Positions 57,109 through 64,000 of a stretch of DNA of 64,000 nucleotides are shown piece by piece. Each line of letters begins with the position of its first letter. Position 1 is the first letter of the stretch. The position numbers and the translations under genes were made by a program. Below the pieces are notes generated by a model. That model had not been told where the DNA came from. It made no database searches and saw nothing but the letters and a program-made list of their open reading frames with translations. Origin of the DNA: Pedinophyceae sp. YPF-701 (Eukaryota > Chlorophyta > Pedinophyceae); NCBI GenBank assembly GCA_916048055.1, contig CAJZHL010000031.1:558001-622000 (forward strand). The letters are read 5' to 3'.

Positions 57109-57595
57109 CCGTGCGGCGCTCGACGATGTCGCGTCGCCCTCCGCTGTGTCTCCTGCTGGAGGGTGGGTGACGAACGCGTCGGAATCCGGTGAGACACACG
57201 CAAGACATCACGCATGTCAGGTGAGGCGGTGACAGCCCCCTCACGTCACCTGCCACTCGGGCTGCTCCTGGAAGCACACGTTGAGCAGCGGGTCCGCGTG
57301 ATGGCTGGCAGGGGATGCATCGCCCAGGAAGCTCGTGCGTCGACCTTAACATACAAAGTGGTAATTGACCACCCGCTTAACATACCGATCATGTTGTGAA
57401 TCTGTAACATTCTTGCAGTGCGCAGGGACCGCTGCGTCCGCTGCACCGCTGCCGATCGCAGCCCTAATCAAGCGTTTCCGCGACTCGCCGTCGCGGCAGT
57501 ATGTTCAAAACTTTCGCATCGTGCTTCCAACCCACGCACAACACCAACCAACCATCATGTTTCTTCTCCTATCGTGCGCTTCGCTCCTCAAGATC
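57109..57595. other. intergenic, OSCA 3' flank and retroelement-like upstream region
   Basis: About 490 bp. It holds dispersed motif copy 3 at 57352-57376 flanked by a 10-bp direct repeat, and becomes AT-richer towards the OSCA stop. No gene. Confidence 0.5.
57345..57385 (-). repeat. 25-bp dispersed motif, copy 3, with 10-bp flanking direct repeat
   Basis: CTTAACATAC at 57345-57354 and again at 57376-57385 encloses AAAGTGGTAATTGACCACCC. The core contains the palindrome GTGGT-AATTG-ACCAC. On the minus strand it matches copies 1 and 2. The direct repeats look like a target-site duplication around a very short insert. Confidence 0.7.
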
Positions 57596-60500
57596 TCAGA
57601 TCGTGAACTTCGGCCGACGGTACCCCACCCATGCCTTGCCCGTCTCGGGGTGCCACCCGCGCGCTCCGGACCGCAGCGCGGCCGGCAGGTACGTCTGAGG
57701 ATCCATAGCAGCAGGTGGCGCCGCAGCTGCCGTGGCCAGCGGCACGTGCACCGTCGAGTGGCCAAACTGCTTGTGGGCGGTGCGGTGCATCCGGGCAATG
57801 ATCACCACGAGCGGCCACAGCATCGCGGAGCACACGTACGCCTCGGCCGTCACCAGCACCGCCGACATAAACGCAACTGCGAGACCCAGGCAAATCTCAA
57901 TCCGCGAGATGACGTACGGGAAATACGCCCCCCCGGACTCGTACGCCCTGCGAGAACCAGCAGCGGAACGCATCCTCGTCAGCGTGCGGAGCTGTGCGCG
58001 CACGGAACAGACGATAGTTCAAACAAAGAGAGTGCGATTTGACCGTCGAACAGTCTTTCGGAATGGAACGAGTGCTTGCCTGAGGTAGTAGTACAGCGTC
58101 TGGTACCGCGTGATCATCCACTTGAGCACGAAGTATATCAGCGTCACGGGGAGGATGATCGGCGACGGCACCGCGAACACGCATCCGCAGAGGACCACCA
58201 AAATGTGCACGCTGAGCTGCCACCCGTACCGCACGGTCCGCGGCCGCTCGCGCTCGAGGCGCTCGCGCTGCGTGAGCGCGCCGCACCGCCCCCAGAGCCA
58301 CGGCGTACCGCACCCGCACAAAAAGTACCCCACCATGCCTCCGACAGGCAACGGCAGCGACAGCGGGGCGACGAAGAGCGCCCGCATGGCCGTGAAGGCG
58401 AGGAAGAAGTTGCTCGAGGCCGGGAGGGCGCGGCCGATGATCTGCACGACCTGCCCGGGGTCCTCGACCACGCGTTCCACCTGCTGCAGGATGGTAGAAC
58501 CCAACAGACCCCCCACGAACACGTTGAGGACCGACCACCAGAACCCGAAGCCCAGGACCTGCCTGTCGAGCTCGGAGAGCGACAGCGCGCGCCCGGCCGC
58601 GAGGAGGAGGTAGTAGACGAGGTTTGGGAGCAGGAATGTCTGCCAGAGGATGAGAAGAGTCGACGGGGCCAGAAGAGTAACGATGTTGCGCAGGAGCGGG
58701 TCGGACTGCGAGCAGTACGTCTCGGAGTAGATCTCAGAGTCCACGTCGGAGCACGCGGCGACGTTGATCTCCGCGACGGCCCCCGCGACGATACCGATGG
58801 GCAGGAGGGCCAGGAACACCAGAGGGGGAATCGTGATTATGTGCCGCCAGAAGCGCTCGGACCGGCCCTGCACGCATACGCAAGCAATGCCAGAATGTCT
58901 CTGGTGGGTCGCAGCTTCGGACCATGACTGCCTAGCAAGTCCAAGTGTATTTCTGCCTGTTTGCATGTGGTTGTTAATGTATTGTATCGCAGTGGGGGTC
59001 TCCGGGGCTCACCATCCAGAGGGACTGCCACGCGACGTCCTCGGGGCTCGGCGCCGGGCTCACGTGCATCAGCCGCCCGTCCTCCTTGTGCAGCACGGCC
59101 TGCGCCGCAACCGCCGCCGCGTGCTGCGTTTTGAAAATCACGAACCGCGACGGCGTTGGCGCGGACGTCAGCGCCTCCCGCCGCGCCCGGCGAATCAGCG
59201 ACTCCACCGCGTCCAGCCGCGCCGAGTAGTACTCCTCGGCGTCGCGAACACTCCCCCCCGAAACCTCAAACACATCCCCGGGGTCCTCGTCCTGTGCGGC
59301 CCACATCCCCCGCAACGGGTTCGGCAGGCACGCGCACGCCGCGAGCCGCGAGAGCCCGCCCCGCCCGACCGCGACAGGCCGCGCGGCCCCCAGCACGGCG
59401 CGCTCCGCCCGCGCCCTGTCCAGCTTGGCACACGTCTTGTCCCACTCCATCAGAAGAGAGTCGACGTAGCGGTGGGAACGCACGGGGACGGTGCAGAGGT
59501 AGTCGTCCGGGAACATCTCCGAGAAGACCCGGTGCACGACGTCGCCCGGCCCGGCGATCACGCGCGAATCGAACCCTAGGTCGATTGCGGCTGCGTACGC
59601 GGCATCAAAGAACACGCCCTCGGGATCGAGCGCCAGCGCTTCCGGCGTTCCCGGCGCCGCGGCCATGTGGCCACTATCTGCGCCGTCCTGCGCGGGCCCG
59701 ACGTTCCGCCGCCGGAGCCCGCCGGGCGCCTCGCCGTTGCCCGCAGCGGCTGCGCCGGCAACGCCCGCCGAGCCCGCGGGGACGCCGCTGGGCGCTAGCG
59801 CGTCCTGCAGCATGCCGGGCAGGCGCGGCATAACCGCGGGGCCGAGCGTGGGGTCCGCGGGGACGTAGCCGTTGATCGAGTCGCGCGGGCGGCGCACGCC
59901 GACGTTGCTGGCGCGCCTGCCGGCACGCACGCGCGCCGCAACGGCCTGCTGGGCGCGCTTGTCCGTGCTCGCTGCCGCCATCACCGTCGCAAGGCTCTGC
60001 AACTGCCGCGAGCTCGTCTCCCTTCCGGGCTTCGGCCGACGGTCCTTCGCATCGCGATCGCCCTCGAGGCTCTCGCGCACGGAACGCTTCACCCGCGTCG
60101 CCATCCGCGACATGCCCTTCAGGCGCGAGCGCTGCTTCGCGGCAGCCTCCTTCACGCGCTCCGGGTCCAGCTCCGGCACGTCGGTGACGAGCAATGCGTA
60201 ATGCATGGCGCGGACGATGACGGGCTTGCGGTCGAGGGAGCGCGCGCGGAATGAGGCGACGTTGCGCACAGACGGCATGCGCCAGAGGGGCCGGACGGGG
60301 GCGGGCGCGGCCTCGTCCTGTTCGATGCCGTGCGGTGCGCCCACCTCGAGATGACCGAGAGAGATGTTTCGCCGCGTTGCTGCGCGCGTCGGACTGCGGT
60401 CGCGGAACCCGAAGCACCCGACCTCGTATCCGATCTGCATGAGTGCGCGGGCGGAAGCATAGGACGTATTGGTACAGGAAAACGCGGACAAGTGCCGAGA

Positions 60501-63500
60501 AACACTGAGAAAGAGATGGCAATCAAAAGGTCATCAAAAGGATATCATCAATCAGTGTTTGGAACGCGGCGCCTAGGTCCAGAGCATGCGAAGCAAGTCG
60601 CGGTCGTACCACGTCCGCGTGGTTGTGCGTCCTGAGCGTCGTCGCCCCCGGCAGGACCTGCCGCGCACGCATGCCGCCCGCCGTCGTATCCGCGTCTGAG
60701 CTGTCGCAGGGGGGGTACTTCGCCCCGCTCGCCTCCATCACGGTGACAAGCGGCGGCTGCACAGACGGCATCCGCCCAAGCGACGGCACGCGCGGCATCC
60801 CCGTCCCCATCGTAGGCTCGACGCATGCCGGCAGGAGCTCCACTTGCGGAGCCTGCGCGAACGCAACCTTCCGAGCAGCGCTGTCCGCGTCCGACGCCCC
60901 GCGCCGCAGCGTGCTCGCGACGACGCCTGCGGCGCCCGTCGGGATCGACGGCACTCCCCGGGGGGTAGTCTCCGTCATACTCCTTTCTAGCGGGGTTGTA
61001 TTGCCGCCGCGCGACCGCGCCGGCCCATGGAGCGCCCGCGGCGCCGGAGGGCGTCCGAGAGCGCCCTGGTAGTCCAGGCTGGCGCCGTGGGCGCCGTCCG
61101 GGGCCGCAGGACCCACATCGAGCTGGGAGCGGGGGGTTGGCGGCGTCATGGACGCCGGTCCCGTCGTGGCCTCGCTGCCGTGCATTGGCGGCTGATTGTT
61201 CGTCCGCGAGGATCTGTCGTCGCCCTTCGTCGCGTCCGACGCCGGCGGACTCCCCCTCGCGCCCCCGACGCCTCCCACCGCCTGTTGCGCACCCGCGTTC
61301 CGGCCCCGCCCGAGTCCGACCGCAGACGACGCCGGAACGTGGTAATCCCCGAGCCCGAGCGACTTGATCGACTCCAGCACGCGGGGGCCAGGCCGGCGAG
61401 GGCTCCGCGGCGCCTTCGGTTCCTCCGCGCCCTTGGCAGTCGAGTTGAACAGGCTTGAAGTCATCACTGTTCTCGCGAGGTCGACCCTCCGCTTGTGCGT
61501 GGACGCCGGCCGCCCCGACGCGTCGCGCATCTCGTCCGGGACCGTGTAGACCGTGAAACCCTGCCTGGCCATGCGGCGCTCGGTCCCCGACGCCTCCGCG
61601 CTGACTCGCGGCGACGGCACCTCAAGGACGCTGCAGTCGTCGTCGGAGAGCTCAGGGACCGGGTGGCTGGAAGGCGTGTCCGCGCGCTGCTCGATCCGCT
61701 GCACCGCGCGCAGCACCGCCGACTGTCCCAGAGGGACGCGGGGCCTTTCGTTGTTCTGCGCCATGCGACCGACGACGCGCTGCCCGGACGGCGCGTGCCG
61801 CGCAGCGCCGTCGTCGAGGGGCAGCTTGCTGATCGCTTCGTCGAGGAACCGCGGCGGCCGCGCCTGCGACACGTGCAGACCCGCGAGCTGCTCTCCGGAA
61901 GCTCCCTCAGCGCCGGCGTCGTCAGCAGCGCTCCTCGCGCTCTTGCGCAAAAGGTGGTGCGAGTCGTCGGCAGTCGTGTGGACATACGGCGCGCGCTGAC
62001 GCGCGACGTGGTGCGACGACAGCTCCGCCGCGCTCGAGCTCACGCGACGCTGACTAACCCCCCCCCGGGAGTGTGCCGTACCCTCCCCGTCCACGGGCAG
62101 CTCCGGCTTGTACCACTGCTGCCCCGGACGGTGCAGGCTGATCGTCACGCGGCGCCGGTGCCGCGGCCGGGCGCTCGCCGCGCTCGCCTCGGGGGGCTTC
62201 TCCTCTGCGCCTGCCGTGCGCGGCGCGCCGTGCTGGGAGGGCCTACGCGCGAGGGTGCGCGCGGCGGTGAGCATCGCGGTCCGCGCGACGTTCGGCGCCT
62301 TGGAAAGGAAGTGCACGAGGTGCAGCCCGGCCTGCTCCATCGGATCGCCGTCGCCCATCGCGGATCTGATGTCGATGCCGACGAGGGTTGGGCGCCATAG
62401 CTGCGTCAGCGGCGAGAGCTCCCAGTCCTTCGCGAGGCCCGCCTGGACCTTCTCGATCAGCGACATGGCGTGCGTGCCCTGCGTGGGCTCGAACACGATC
62501 GACGAGCGGCGGTGCGCGGTCTCGGCTGGCTCAGCGCCGACCCACCAGTCGCTGTCGCCGTCGCAGACGCTGCCGGCGTCGGACGCGCGGAACCGCGGCG
62601 AGGGCTCGTGGTGCAGGCAGCGCGCGCCGTTGTCGCGCCGCCCCTGCGCGAGGGCAGCCCTCGCCGCCTTGTTGTTGTTGTTGTGTGTCGGGCGGCCTTT
62701 CCGCGGCCCCTCGTCGTGCTCGAGGTCGAGGAAGTAGTGCTGACGCAGGTACGCGTACGAGCGGTAGTGGCGCCGCAGGAGCCACGTGGCGTACGCGACG
62801 AAGGCGTACGTGCACACCACGTGCACCCAGAACACTTGCGACCCTCGTTCGATGTTCGAGGCGGTCAGACGCATGTACTGGCTGCTGTTGATCGACGCCG
62901 TGGCGCTGTCCAGGTACTGCAACGCGCGGACGGACCGAGCGGACCGGATCTCGGACGCGCAGAGCCGCTGGAGCGAACACGCGCACACGCGGCGCGTGCC
63001 GCCGGCGAGGTCCGGGCTCCGCGCCGGCGCGCGCGCCCGGCGCAGAGGCGGGCATGCCGAGTGCGAGCTGTTCGGGGCGTAGAGCGGGGGGGGGTATTGA
63101 GGATCGCACCGTTCCGGTCACGTGAAGTGGGAGGAGTATTGCGCACAGGACAAGCGTGGGTGGGACGAAGAGGTGGACGCCGAGGAGGCACAGGCGGACG
63201 TGCATGAGGGCGTCCAGGCCCGCGGTGCGCACGAGCTCCTCGTCCGTCACGGTCAGCGCGGGTTTCGCCCAGGCGAGACTGGTACGCAACCAGAGTGTCC
63301 AAGAGCCCGTGCCTGGCAGGCCTGGCGGCTTGACGGACACGGCGGGGTGGTGGAGCCGGATTGTGTAGATCTGCAGAGGATCGGGGCGCGGCGCGCGCGC
63401 GTCAGCTCGCGCGCAGGGACGCGCGGGAGAGCCATTACGTGTGCAGTTGACAGCGATCAACGGCCGCGACGTGACGCACGCGGCGACATTGTCGAATATT

Positions 63501-63804
63501 CGCACGCGACAGCGTAGCCGCATACTGGAGAAGGACGCCAGGGCGGGGTTCAAGCGCAGCAAGGGGGCAGGGGACGCGCCCGGTAGGTTCGGTAGATGAG
63601 AAGGAAGAGCACGAAGGACAGAAGTCCTCCAATCGCGAACACCCAGAGTGCCAGCGCGATGTTGCTGTCGCTCGTGGTGTCGTTGAACTGCGTCCCTTCG
63701 TTCCCGCCGCTGAAAAACTGCAGCAGCCCGCGCGCGGCCGCGCGCGGGGCGCCCAGCCACACCGCGGCGCGGGGCCCCTCAGAGGCGCGGTCCTCTGCCT
63801 CCAT
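57596..63804 (-). CDS. OSCA/CSC1 (TMEM63-type) mechanosensitive cation channel with giant cytosolic insertion
   Basis: Six exons, 63804-63580, 63370-63110, 62916-60613, 60434-59013, 58867-58080 and 57947-57596, all phase-compatible, give 1,783 aa. TM0 is ALALWVFAIGGLLSFVLFLLIY. TM1 follows DEELVRTAGLDALMHVR. TM2 follows SNIERGSQVFWVH. An RRM-like region starts at ALLVTDVPELDPERV, with RFVIFKTQHAAAVAAQ before EDVAWQSLW. The pore-domain helices lie in exon 5 (ALPASSNFFLAFTAMRAL), and ESGGAYFPYVISRI precedes the last helices. Family members open on membrane tension or osmotic stress and pass Ca2+. About 700 residues of Ser/Pro/Arg-rich sequence separate TM2 from the RRM-like region, against a few dozen in typical members. 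Introns 1 and 5 use GC donors (CCGG|GCGCGT, TCAG|GCAAGC). The intron 3 sites (GAC|GTGGTA, CATGCAG) are the least certain. Confidence 0.87.
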
Positions 63805-64000
63805 CGCGACGCCGCTGGTCTCCGCGAAATCACCCGCTCAGCATAGTTCGATCCTTGTCCGGCCGGCGCGCGCCACCGGGCGGCCGCAGGCGCGACGTGC
63901 AGCCCGGGACGCGAGCGTCTTACCGCAGCGTTTCAACGGGCGGCCCCCCGCGGATCGATCGCGCGGTTATTCGTGCAACGATAGCATCGAGAAGGTGATG
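63805..64000. other. upstream region of the OSCA-like gene
   Basis: The last 196 bases should hold the start of the channel gene's promoter. Nothing else was recognised. Confidence 0.35.

Noticed and set aside
1-64000. Prokaryotic or viral origin, CRISPR array, operons
   Set aside because: Spliced genes with conserved eukaryotic families throughout; no spaced identical repeats of CRISPR type; no viral proteins.

Overview
The window looks like nuclear DNA of a high-GC, flagellate green alga, probably a chlorophyte or prasinophyte. It has spliced genes with short introns, ciliary CFAP70, a plant-type S6 kinase, an MRF-type MA3 protein and an OSCA-type channel. A plastid SecY and an orphan membrane protein carry simple transit-peptide-like N-termini with no signal peptide in front, which fits a primary green plastid. 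Species assignment is inference. All gene models were built by eye from reading frame, splice sites and phase, with no transcript evidence.

Layout: 0.1-7.6 kb (-), MRF-like MA3 protein and CFAP70. 8.4-10.5 kb (+), signal peptide peptidase. 10.9-15.6 kb (-), RTEL1-like FeS helicase. 16.2-16.9 kb (+), dihydroneopterin aldolase. 17.8-26.0 kb (-), a 2,501-residue kinase-MIB/HERC2-RING protein. 27.1-30.1 kb (-), S6 kinase. 31.5-34.6 kb (+), plastid SecY2-like translocon. 35.06-39.27 kb, a direct 2.1-kb tandem duplication. 40.5-42.3 kb (+), PP2C phosphatase. 43.9-45.6 kb (+), cysteine-cluster protein. 47.6-50.1 kb (+), two tandem paralogues of an unknown single-pass membrane family. 50.5-55.2 kb (+), large putative plastid membrane protein of unknown function. 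55.3-57.4 kb, retroelement-like ORF bracketed by short inverted motifs. 57.6-63.8 kb (-), OSCA/TMEM63-like channel with a giant insertion.

The genes do not form one pathway. One theme recurs: S6K (TOR effector) and MRF (translation regulator) lie about 24 kb apart, and the S6K N-terminal extension carries a PAM2-like PABP-binding motif. Plastid (SecY2, orphan protein), ciliary (CFAP70), telomere/DNA repair (RTEL1), folate (FolB) and mechanosensing (OSCA) functions are also present.

Most notable: about a fifth of the inferred introns use GC-AG rather than GT-AG sites; a kinase has some 529 residues between DFG and APE; a 25-bp motif recurs downstream of three genes; and a 2.1-kb tandem repeat carries an exon whose only indel is in frame.
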